Shown piece by piece: positions 23,217 through 32,100 of a DNA stretch of 64,000 bases (position 1 is its first letter; each line of letters starts with the position of its first letter). The stretch comes from Linnemannia schmuckeri. Lineage: Eukaryota > Mortierellomycota > Mortierellomycetes > Mortierellales > Mortierellaceae. The DNA lies in the NCBI GenBank assembly GCA_029449235.1, contig JANATG010000001.1, positions 620,001-684,000 on the forward strand, written 5' to 3'. A program made the position numbers and the translations under genes. Under the pieces are notes generated by a model that worked only from the letters and a program-made list of their open reading frames with translations, was not told the DNA's origin and searched no databases.

Positions 23217-26200
23217 ATGACTAACTCGAGGCAGGAACGGCCCCTCGACAAGTCTTCGCCTTTCAGGACAGGACATAGAACGACAAGCAATGCACTCTCA
23301 ACCATTCAGTCAAAACCAGCCAGTGTCATATCCCCTCAGGAACTTCAGGATGCTATCACGAATGCATTGTCCACTGCGTCCAACGGTGGCTCAACGCTGG
23401 CCATCTCCGCAACAGTCTCACAACTCTCTACCGTAATTGCCTCCCTCGAAATCATGGACAGACCCTCGCCCAGCTTCTCGCCTCCAATTCAACAGTCCTG
23501 GAAGCCCATTTTCGTTTACAACTTTGCTGCGCCTTCGATTTCCATCGCACTCCCTCAGTCAGATTCCCGCTTCGAGACTACCACCCAGTTAGCCTATGTC
23601 AATAATTTGATCCGCACTTACTTGTTGACCACAAGGACTGACGCAAACAGGAGCGTTAGTGTATCCCTGGATCCGCCTCAGCAGGCCTTGGTGGACGCTA
23701 TTCTTCAGGACAAGGACAGACAAGACCGGATACGCTGGTTGACAACGAGGGTCGTAGATGAGTTTGCAGCGAGCAGTGTCAGGACACCGGCAATGTTATC
23801 CGAGGCGATCCTCCTTGGCCCATCTCTTAATCAAGAATATCATCAGAAACTACTCAACATCTTGATCACCGAACTCGAAACCATAACGACGCTGGAATTT
23901 GATCTACTCCAAGGATGCATTCAACTCGTCCAGTGCGCTGAACCCAATTATCTCCTGCCTGGAGACCTAGTCAGGATCTTGATTCTTATTTGTACCCGCC
24001 TTCAAGAGGCCCACCACCCATCGCCCATGTATTCTTATTATTTGCTTCTGGCGCTATCTCGTCTCCTGGATGTCATGGTTGATGGCAGGGTCCAGGATCC
24101 AAGTCATGTTGTAGATTACGAGCCCCTATTTGTCGTGTTGGACCAACTGGCAAACAGTCCTGATCCATACCTCAAGTACCAGGCGGCTTACGCCTTGCAG
24201 TGTCTGATGCATGTTCCGCATGGCGAGACACACCGAGATTTTGCGTTGCGACATACTGGAAATATCGCCATGAGTCTTCTCGGAGTCGCGAGCGTTAGCA
24301 AGCTGGATTTCAGTGGATTTGCGGATGGGCTCATAGATACTACCATGTGTTCTCTCGAGATTGGCTCCAAGGCTGTGGATAGAGCTCTGTCGATACCGGA
24401 GAGCAATGATGAAGTGCTAGCGATTGTCAAGGGAGGCGTCCTGTCAGGTAGAAGACATTTGTGGTATGCCGCTCTGCGCGAGGCTGAGGAGCACGTTCGG
24501 AATGGTCGCTTGGCGGAGTTCAATCATCTCGTCTTTGAGGCACCTTGCCGCCACGATGTCGACTTCCAACGGGGTGTCTGTCAGCTACTCGGTGAAATGG
24601 CTCTCAATCCGCTGTGGAATGTAGTTACTCGACAAGATGCAATTGACTTTCTCGCTGAACTTTACAAGGACGATACCATTCAGCGCCCAGATAAAGATGT
24701 CAACAACTGGATCTTGAGTATCCTCCACCATGTCGCTCGCATACCGGACACTACTATCTCGATCTATGCCGAAACGCTGCTTCAAAGGCTGGAAAACGGA
24801 GGTAACGCTGGTAAAAAAATTCTGTACCGTGACGTACTAGCCGGTCCCCTCGACTTCCATCCACTCATGGTTCAGCTTCATGCTCCAACATCTTCACCGT
24901 TGCTTGCTCGAGTCCAAGCCTTTGCCGATATCGACTATGACCTGCATAGGTTACGATCGCAACGATTGGAAGAACGAGAGAGTATCCTTTACATCCCATC
25001 CCAGGGCAAGCTCGCCGTCAACTCTTCCGACAATGATTCGTTCCCACTCATGGAAAAGGCGCTGGAGTTTTTGGCGAGCCATCGACAGGTCCTGCTTCTG
25101 CTGGGAGATTCAGGAGTGGGAAAGTCGACCTTTAACCTGGAACTGGAGAACCGCCTATGGAAGGACTATGAACCACATTCACCGATCCCTCTCCTCATCA
25201 ACCTACCCACCATCGAAAAGCCAGCCCAGGATCTCATCGGGCAACAGCTACGCCATTACAATTTTTCAGACAATCAGATTCAGAATTTAAAGCGGCACCG
25301 GCAATTCATTGTCATTTGCGATGGGTACGACGAAAGCCGGCTTACAAGAAACCTGTACACAACCAACCAATTCAACAAATCAGGACAGTGGAAGGCCAAG
25401 GTCGTAATAAGTTGTCGCAGTCAGTACCTTGGACCGGACTATCGTGCTCGATTCCATCCGACAGTTGATCGGTATGGGCATGGAGCAGCAGCTGATCTTT
25501 TCCAGGAGGTCATAATTGCATCGTTTTCCAAGGCCCAGATCGAGCTCTACGTCGAACGGTATGTCGAGCGAGTGTTGTTGGATCCCGCTGCTGTCTCTGA
25601 TCAACCGCCTTGGGGAGCTGAAGACTACATGAGCAAGCTTGTTACGATTCCCAACTTGATCGAGCTTGTCTCCAATCCATTCCTTTTGACTCTGGCATTG
25701 CGAGCTCTGCCCACAGTGGTTCAGTCTGAGCAGGCTCTCTCCGATATTCGACTCACTCGTATTGGGCTATACGACATCTTTACAGAACAATGGCTGGAAA
25801 AAAATAAGCTGCAACTCGAGGACAGCCCTCTTTCGGAAGAGGAGCGGAACACCTTTGACCATTTACTCGATGCGGACTTTATTCAACAAGGTCTCGACTA
25901 TCAAAAGGATCTGACTTGGGCAATCTTTCAGAACCAGAAAGGCCATCCAGTGGTCGAATACCGTCATCATCGGGAAGACCAGACTTGGAAGGCGAAATTC
26001 TTTGCTCCGACTACCATGGCCACCATGCTCCGAGAATCCAGTCCACTGAGCCGATCTGGCCATAAGTACCGTTTCCTTCACCGCTCGCTCTTGGAGTACC
26101 TGTATTCTCGAGTGATCTCCGACTCACTTGATCCCAACCTACAGCCAGACGAGGACGGCCGCTTCACAGAGGAGAATGTCCGTGTACCTCTTGCCAACCA

Positions 26201-27878
26201 TCCCTTGAACAAGAGGAGCATTGTTGATGAGCCATCAATCCTGCAGTTTTTGGCCGAGCGCGTGGAAGCGAACATTTTGTTCAAGACATGGCTTTTCGAT
26301 GTTATTCAGAAATCTAAGCACGATGAAGAGGTCAGCCGAGCAGCAGCCAACGCGATCACGATCTTGGTCAAGGCAGGAGCACGATTCAATGGCATGGACC
26401 TACGAGGTATCAAGATCCCAGGAGCCGACCTTCGCGGTGGAGAGTTTGATTCTGCAAATCTTGAAGAAGCCGATCTGAGCAATGTCAATCTGGGCAAGGC
26501 GTGGCTGAGGCAGGCTAACCTTGCCAAATCTCGGATGTCTGGAGTCCAGTTTGGCGAGCTCTCGTGTCTCAAGCTGGAGGACTTGGTCTTGCGTTGCGTT
26601 TTCTCGATCGATGGGGAGACCTTGGCCGTGTCGACGGAGAATGACAAAATTCATATTTACGAGACCGTAACCTGGACCAGCATCGCCGTTTTTCATGGTG
26701 GAGGAGCCATTGCCATTTCGCCAACCACTAGCGACCTTGCCAAAGCCTGTTCTAACAGCACGGTGAAGGTTTGCGGCATTTCGTCTGGTGAAACCAAGCT
26801 TGTCTTGACTGGACATGATGGCACTATTACTTACATTGCATATTCGCCTGATGGGAGCCTGCTTGCCACCGCAAGCAAGGATACCACTATCCGAATCTGG
26901 TCGATACTTTGGGGCACTTCGCTACATGTCCTGACTGGCCACACACAGACCGTCTACGGAGTGGTCTTCTCTCCCCACGGCCTTCAGCTTGCCTCGTGCA
27001 GTGAGGACACTACAGTGCGCACGTGGAATACCGAGACAGGAGACGAGCTCTTTCGAATGGACACTAGGGTGGACATGTACGCCGTGGCTTACTCTCCAGA
27101 TGGCCTTCAGCTTGCAGCTGGCGGCGCGGGCGCTTGTATTGCTATATGGGATCCTTACACGGGCGATCTTCTCCGCGTCTTGGTTGGTCATATCGGAGAC
27201 GTCTTTGGCTTGAATTTCTCTCCAGACGGTCGTCAGATTGCCTCCTGTGGTCAAGACGGTACCATTCGCCTGTTCGACACCCTCAAGGGCACGCTCCTCA
27301 ACACTTTGTCTGGTCACCTCTATGATGTTACCTGTGCCATATTTTCACCGGTCAGAGGAGACTACATTGCTTCGGGCTCGAGGGATAGGACTGTACGACT
27401 TTGGAAGACTGGCGAGTCTTGGTCGGATGCATTTTCGGACGGTCAAGTCAAGGGTATTGCGTGCCTGGACATTTCACCCAACGGTGAGCAGATCGCGATT
27501 GGGAAAGCAGACGGGACGATTCATTTTTGGGAGATCTGGGCCGGCAAACCGAGGATCGTCTCTTCCGGCCATACGGCTCAAGTTCTCAAGGTGAAATTTT
27601 CACCGAGCGGCGTACAGGTTGTTTCTGCGAGCGTGGACCGGACAGTGAGACTATGGTGTGTACTGACAGGAGAATCGTTACGGGTTTTCGAGAGTCATGC
27701 CATGGCTGTTGCTGATGTGACCTTCTCGCCATGCGGCCAAAAGATCGTCTCGGCGAGCGAGGACAAGTCGGTGTTTGTCTGGGATGTTGATGAGACAGAT
27801 GAGCCTCTGCTCTTTCTGATTGGCCACGAGAACGAGGTTACTGGGTGCAACGATTGGACCCCCGATTACCTTAATTAG
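23217..27878 (+). CDS. NACHT-pentapeptide-WD40 STAND protein, N-terminal 1543 aa (disrupted)
   Basis: Single open frame of 1553 codons. Order of parts: a polar N-terminus; an alpha-helical, ARM/HEAT-like region (about residues 150-560); a NACHT NTPase with Walker A GDSGVGKST at about residues 630-638 and a Walker B-like FIVICDGYDES near 697-707, followed by VISCRSQYLG (sensor-like) and a winged-helix-like region with YRFLHRSLLEY; pentapeptide repeats (about 1050-1115, ADLRGGEF, ANLEEADL, VNLGKAWL); then about ten WD40 blades with ..GHxxxVxxVxFSPdGxxxASxSxDxTvRiW. STAND proteins of this kind are signal-gated switches, in fungi linked to self/non-self recognition and programmed death; here that is inference. 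At 27846 the frame enters an LTR, adding a ten-residue LTR-encoded tail (CNDWTPDYLN) and a stop. Host coding resumes at 33092. The loss removes about four blades, so the propellers may not close. Confidence 0.88.
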   Translation: MTNSRQERPLDKSSPFRTGHRTTSNALSTIQSKPASVISPQELQDAITNALSTASNGGSTLAISATVSQLSTVIASLEIMDRPSPSFSPPIQQSWKPIFVYNFAAPSISIALPQSDSRFETTTQLAYVNNLIRTYLLTTRTDANRSVSVSLDPPQQALVDAILQDKDRQDRIRWLTTRVVDEFAASSVRTPAMLSEAILLGPSLNQEYHQKLLNILITELETITTLEFDLLQGCIQLVQCAEPNYLLPGDLVRILILICTRLQEAHHPSPMYSYYLLLALSRLLDVMVDGRVQDPSHVVDYEPLFVVLDQLANSPDPYLKYQAAYALQCLMHVPHGETHRDFALRHTGNIAMSLLGVASVSKLDFSGFADGLIDTTMCSLEIGSKAVDRALSIPESNDEVLAIVKGGVLSGRRHLWYAALREAEEHVRNGRLAEFNHLVFEAPCRHDVDFQRGVCQLLGEMALNPLWNVVTRQDAIDFLAELYKDDTIQRPDKDVNNWILSILHHVARIPDTTISIYAETLLQRLENGGNAGKKILYRDVLAGPLDFHPLMVQLHAPTSSPLLARVQAFADIDYDLHRLRSQRLEERESILYIPSQGKLAVNSSDNDSFPLMEKALEFLASHRQVLLLLGDSGVGKSTFNLELENRLWKDYEPHSPIPLLINLPTIEKPAQDLIGQQLRHYNFSDNQIQNLKRHRQFIVICDGYDESRLTRNLYTTNQFNKSGQWKAKVVISCRSQYLGPDYRARFHPTVDRYGHGAAADLFQEVIIASFSKAQIELYVERYVERVLLDPAAVSDQPPWGAEDYMSKLVTIPNLIELVSNPFLLTLALRALPTVVQSEQALSDIRLTRIGLYDIFTEQWLEKNKLQLEDSPLSEEERNTFDHLLDADFIQQGLDYQKDLTWAIFQNQKGHPVVEYRHHREDQTWKAKFFAPTTMATMLRESSPLSRSGHKYRFLHRSLLEYLYSRVISDSLDPNLQPDEDGRFTEENVRVPLANHPLNKRSIVDEPSILQFLAERVEANILFKTWLFDVIQKSKHDEEVSRAAANAITILVKAGARFNGMDLRGIKIPGADLRGGEFDSANLEEADLSNVNLGKAWLRQANLAKSRMSGVQFGELSCLKLEDLVLRCVFSIDGETLAVSTENDKIHIYETVTWTSIAVFHGGGAIAISPTTSDLAKACSNSTVKVCGISSGETKLVLTGHDGTITYIAYSPDGSLLATASKDTTIRIWSILWGTSLHVLTGHTQTVYGVVFSPHGLQLASCSEDTTVRTWNTETGDELFRMDTRVDMYAVAYSPDGLQLAAGGAGACIAIWDPYTGDLLRVLVGHIGDVFGLNFSPDGRQIASCGQDGTIRLFDTLKGTLLNTLSGHLYDVTCAIFSPVRGDYIASGSRDRTVRLWKTGESWSDAFSDGQVKGIACLDISPNGEQIAIGKADGTIHFWEIWAGKPRIVSSGHTAQVLKVKFSPSGVQVVSASVDRTVRLWCVLTGESLRVFESHAMAVADVTFSPCGQKIVSASEDKSVFVWDVDETDEPLLFLIGHENEVTGCNDWTPDYLN
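27841..27845. repeat. Target-site duplication, left copy (CTGGG)
   Basis: CTGGG directly precedes the left LTR and is repeated at 33087-33091 directly after the right LTR. Five bp is the usual Ty3/gypsy integrase footprint. Confidence 0.93.
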
Positions 27879-27943
27879 ATAAATAGACAACTATTACCAA
27901 AATACAAAGACATCTCTTCCTTCCACTCCTTACAAAAGTTGCA
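27846..27943 (+). repeat. Left LTR (98 bp)
   Basis: Begins TGCAACGATTGG and ends AAAAGTTGCA; identical in my reading to 32989-33086. The two ends (TGCAAC / GTTGCA) are themselves a 6-bp inverted repeat. The host reading frame enters here and meets TAG at 27876-27878. It is unusually short for a full-length Ty3/gypsy element. Confidence 0.95.
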
Positions 27944-29127
27944 TGGTAGCAAAGGTTCACAATTCCACCAACAAGACCCCAGAACACTCAGCACAACCCC
28001 CAGAACACCCAGCACAAACCCCAGACTCCTCCAGCTCTCCAGAAACCTCACCTAGCACCTCCTCCATCCCCTCACCCTGTCTTCCACCCATCAACACGTA
28101 TTTTATCACTGACTTTTTATCGGAACTCACCATCATGACCGACGACAACCTCGCCACCATCATTGAACTTGACACAACCTCCAAACCCGCCAAGTACGAC
28201 GGCACTCGCGATGGCTTCAAATGCCTCGCCTGGCTGAAAGAGGTGCAACGCTACTTTACCATGAAGAACGTACCCGACAGAAAACGCACCATCCATGCCG
28301 TCAACCTCCTCAACCAAACCTCTCTCCTCTGGTGGGAATCACTTAACATCGACGACACCTGCGAGTACTCCACCTTTACAACCCTGTTCAAGAAGGCATA
28401 CATGCCTGATGGATTTCTCGAGCAAGTTCGCGGCCTTCTTCTCAATGCCAAGCTTACCACCAACCTGGCCGAGTACCTTACCCGCATCCGCCTCTACATG
28501 AACATCTTGCTCGCGGAAGATCCCACTGGTCGCGTGTTTCTCGAAGCCACCGTCAGAGTTGTTTTTCTCCAAGGCTGCCCCGACGATCTGAGACAGCTGC
28601 TTCAGACCGATCAGGTATCTAACCCCAACAACACCTTTTTTGATATGTGTTCCAAGGCTGAAGGATTTGACACCATCTATGCTTTTGGCCCCAAAGGAGC
28701 CACAAAGGGTATGTTTGCCAAGGCTATGAATAGCATGCGCTCTCACACTCCAACCACCAGCTCAAACCCAGCACCCCCAGCTTTTGACCCAATGGCAATG
28801 GAAATCGATAACATCAGCCTCGACCCCACCACCCGCGCCCTTATGGCCTCGGTCCAGTCCCTTACCATTGCCGTCCACGCCATGACAACCCAATTCAACA
28901 ATCAACAATCCCAACCACGCCTTGCCCGCCTTACCGACGATGAAAAGAAATATCTGCAGGACAACAACGGATGCCTCAAGTGCCGTCGAATCAACGCCGG
29001 ACACTACTCTTGGGACTGTGGAAAAAACCGCAACACCAACCGCTCATCCAGGGCCCAGACCGTCAACAATATTGCTAACGTGGGCAATCTCCCAACAGAC
29101 CAGTCGGGAAATGCCCCCAGCAACTAG
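27943..29127 (+). CDS. gag: Retrotransposon Gag
   Basis: 394-codon frame. It opens with an ATG whose A is the last base of the LTR and whose TG belongs to the primer-binding site. An internal ATG at 28135 (MTDDNLATII) is an alternative start after a Pro/Ser/Thr-rich leader. The middle part matches the Ty3-type Gag capsid region: KPAKYDGTRDGFKCLAWLKE, then LLNQTSLLWWESL, FTTLFKKAYMP and LAEYLTRIRLYM. Near the C-terminus a zinc-knuckle-like CLKCRRINAGHYSWDC has spacing CX2CX6HX4C, a little longer than the usual CX2CX4HX4C. Gag would form the virus-like particle and package the RNA. It ends at TAG inside the frameshift stem; ribosomes that slip back one base before it continue into pol. Confidence 0.88.
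   Translation: MVAKVHNSTNKTPEHSAQPPEHPAQTPDSSSSPETSPSTSSIPSPCLPPINTYFITDFLSELTIMTDDNLATIIELDTTSKPAKYDGTRDGFKCLAWLKEVQRYFTMKNVPDRKRTIHAVNLLNQTSLLWWESLNIDDTCEYSTFTTLFKKAYMPDGFLEQVRGLLLNAKLTTNLAEYLTRIRLYMNILLAEDPTGRVFLEATVRVVFLQGCPDDLRQLLQTDQVSNPNNTFFDMCSKAEGFDTIYAFGPKGATKGMFAKAMNSMRSHTPTTSSNPAPPAFDPMAMEIDNISLDPTTRALMASVQSLTIAVHAMTTQFNNQQSQPRLARLTDDEKKYLQDNNGCLKCRRINAGHYSWDCGKNRNTNRSSRAQTVNNIANVGNLPTDQSGNAPSN
27944..27961 (+). promoter_or_regulatory. Primer-binding site, probably initiator tRNA-Met
   Basis: Directly after the LTR comes TGGTAGC, complementary to a tRNA 3' end in GCTACCA. That end is the one found in eukaryotic initiator tRNA-Met. The following bases (AAAGGTTC) would have to pair with the rest of the acceptor stem and T-arm. 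The host tRNA is not in this window, so the primer identity is inference. Confidence 0.6.
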
Positions 29128-32100
29128 GTGCAGTCCAGGACCCAGTTGCTGAAATCCCCTCTCTTTGCCCCAGTGGTGAAGGGAGTGATCACACCCCAGA
29201 GTTAAGTAGAAAAGAAAAAAATGAAATAAAGTTGCCAGATCGCTCAGTTAATAAGATTAGCAACCAAACTCAGATTACAAACTCAAATCGTGATACTCAC
29301 TCCCCCCCCACTCTGGCACCTTCACTGGACCAGACCTCAACGTTTGACTCGTCCCACCTTGTGTCTAGAACCTCAGATGGACCAGACCTGGACCTGGATA
29401 CCCCTGTTGTGTCGACCACACCGCCTACAAAGCGACAGTTGAGAAGACGGAGACAAAAGCAATTGCGTCTCTGTTCATTTTCTATCGCTGAGGCTGAGCG
29501 TCAATTGCTCACTTTTAACTGCCTTGTCAGTGGCTTCCCGGCTCGCGTGCTGATCGATGGCGGTGCTGAAGGTAATGTAATCAGCACATCCTTTCAAAAG
29601 AAAAACAACTTGCCTCGAACCGTCATCAACCCCATCCCTGTTCTTCTCCCCGACGGCTCATCCTCTATTACCAACCATACGGTCAACATCACCATCGAAC
29701 GCAAAGGATACACTGACAACCTCAACCCAATCCTGTACCCACTCAAAAAATACGACCTTATCCTGGGCAAACCATGGCTTACTCACATCAACCCACAAAT
29801 CAACTGGCGCACCAATGCTCTCCACTTCAACCACAACAACACAGCCATCGAGTGGGACTGTACTGGATTCAAATCAAATAATATTCAAACCCGCACCGGT
29901 GGCCGCCTCCTTACCCACCTACACTTTCACACCATGGCCACCCTCCCCGGCTCCGACGTATTCTTGGCACTGGTCAAATCTTCCAAGGATCTGCAGAAGG
30001 ACAAGGACAACAAAGACAAGGACGCATCAGCACTACCCAAACGCCCAGCTATGACGCCTGAGATCAGAGCCATCGTTGAAGACGAGTTTAAGGATGTGTT
30101 CCCCGATACACTCCCGAGCGGCCTTCCACCAGACCGAGGCGATGCCATGAAAATTGAGACAGACCCAACAGCCGATCCACCCTTCAAACCAGTCATTCGC
30201 CTCTCAATCGCAGAACTCGACGAACTCAGGAAGCAACTTGACGATCTACTTGCGAAAAAATTCATCAAGCCCAGCACATCACCCTATGGCGCCCCAGTAC
30301 TCTTTGTTCGGAAAAAGGATGGCACCCTGCGTATGTGTGTGGACTACCGCGGTCTGAACAGGATTACCAGGAAGAACAGACACCCTCTACCCAGAATTGA
30401 CGAACTTATCGATCGTTTTCGTGGCGCCCGCTATTTTACCAAACTGGATCTACTCTCGGGATACCACCAGCAGAGGATATATGAACCACACACCCACAAA
30501 ACAGCATTTCGATGTCGTTACGGCCATTTTGAATTTAATGTCGTTCCGTTCGGACTCACCAACGCACCAGCCTCATTCTCTAACATGATGCTACGGGTAC
30601 TGGATCCGGTTCTGGACAAATGGGTGGTGGTATACCTCGACGACATCCTGATCTATTCCAAAACCGAGGCCGACCATCTGAAACACCTTCGCAGCGTCCT
30701 TGAACTTCTACGAAAACATGGACTGTACGTCAAACTCAGCAAATGCTCATTCATGCAGGAGCAGACTGAGTTCCTGGGCCATACCATCTCCAAGAACGGG
30801 ATCTCCACCTCAGCAGGTCTTGTCAAAGCTATTCGGGAATGGCCTCGCCCCACCAGTATCAAAGATGTTCAACAATTTTTGGGCCTCGCACAGTTCTACC
30901 AGACCTACATCGACAAGTTTGCCGACATTGCCCTACCCCTCTCGGAGCTTCTAGCAGGCGGAGCGACTTTTTCATGGGACAACGACAAGGAACAGGCATT
31001 CATCACCCTCAAAGCGGCCATCAGCTCCGCCCCAGTTCTACGTATATTCGACCCCGACTTGCCAACCACCGTCGAAACGGATGCATCTGGATTTACAATT
31101 GGCGCTGTTCTCTTTCAAACGGACGCGAACGGAGTATCCCGACCCGTTGCATTCACCTCACGAAAATTACAACCAGCAGAACGGAACTACCCAACCCACG
31201 AGCAGGAGCTACTGGCAGTCGTGCACGCCCTTAGGACATGGCGATACTACCTAGACGGATCCCACTTTATTGTTTACACAGACCATGCAACCCTTCGCCA
31301 CTTTCCAACACAGCCTAAACTCACCCGCCGTCAGGCTCGATGGATGGAGCTGCTGCAGGAATACGACTTTGACTTCAAGTACAAGCGCGGAGCAGATAAC
31401 ACAGTCCCCGACGCCCTGTCTCGACGACCCGACCATCGCACGGAAGATCCAGTCAGCCCATCCACAGAACCAGTGGAGATTCATTCAATTGATATCCAGC
31501 TTGAACCAGGTGTGAGGCAGCGCCTGATAGAGGACTACCAGAACAGCCCCAGGCTTAGTCTCGTCTATAAAAGCTGCCTCGAGGGAAGTGTGCCCCCCGG
31601 TTATTCTTTTCACAATGGCCTTCTCTACTATGACCGCCGCGGCACCGTCGTTCTCGCTATCCCTCAGAAAGCTGACATTTGCCACTCTCTTTTGCATGAC
31701 TGCCACGATGCCCCCATAGCTGGCCACTTTGGGTTCAGGAAAACATACGACAAGCTGCGACGAATAGCATACTGGCCCAACATGGCAAAGGAGACCCAAC
31801 TCTATGTCGACTCGTGCGAAAAGTGTCAACGCAACAAGCCAAGTCAGGAGCGACCTGCTGGACTTCTTCAACCTCTACCCATTCCCGTCAGACGCTGGGA
31901 GGTGGTGACCATGGACTTTATAACCCATCTGCCCAAGACACCTCGCAATCATGATGCCATCACCGTCTTTGTCGACAAGTTATCCAAGCATGTCCACTTT
32001 GTCCCCAGCACCACCACCGCCACCGCCCCCGACATTGCTCGCCAGTTTTTCGACAATGTGTTCCGCCATCATGGGATGCCAACAACAATCGTCTCGGATC

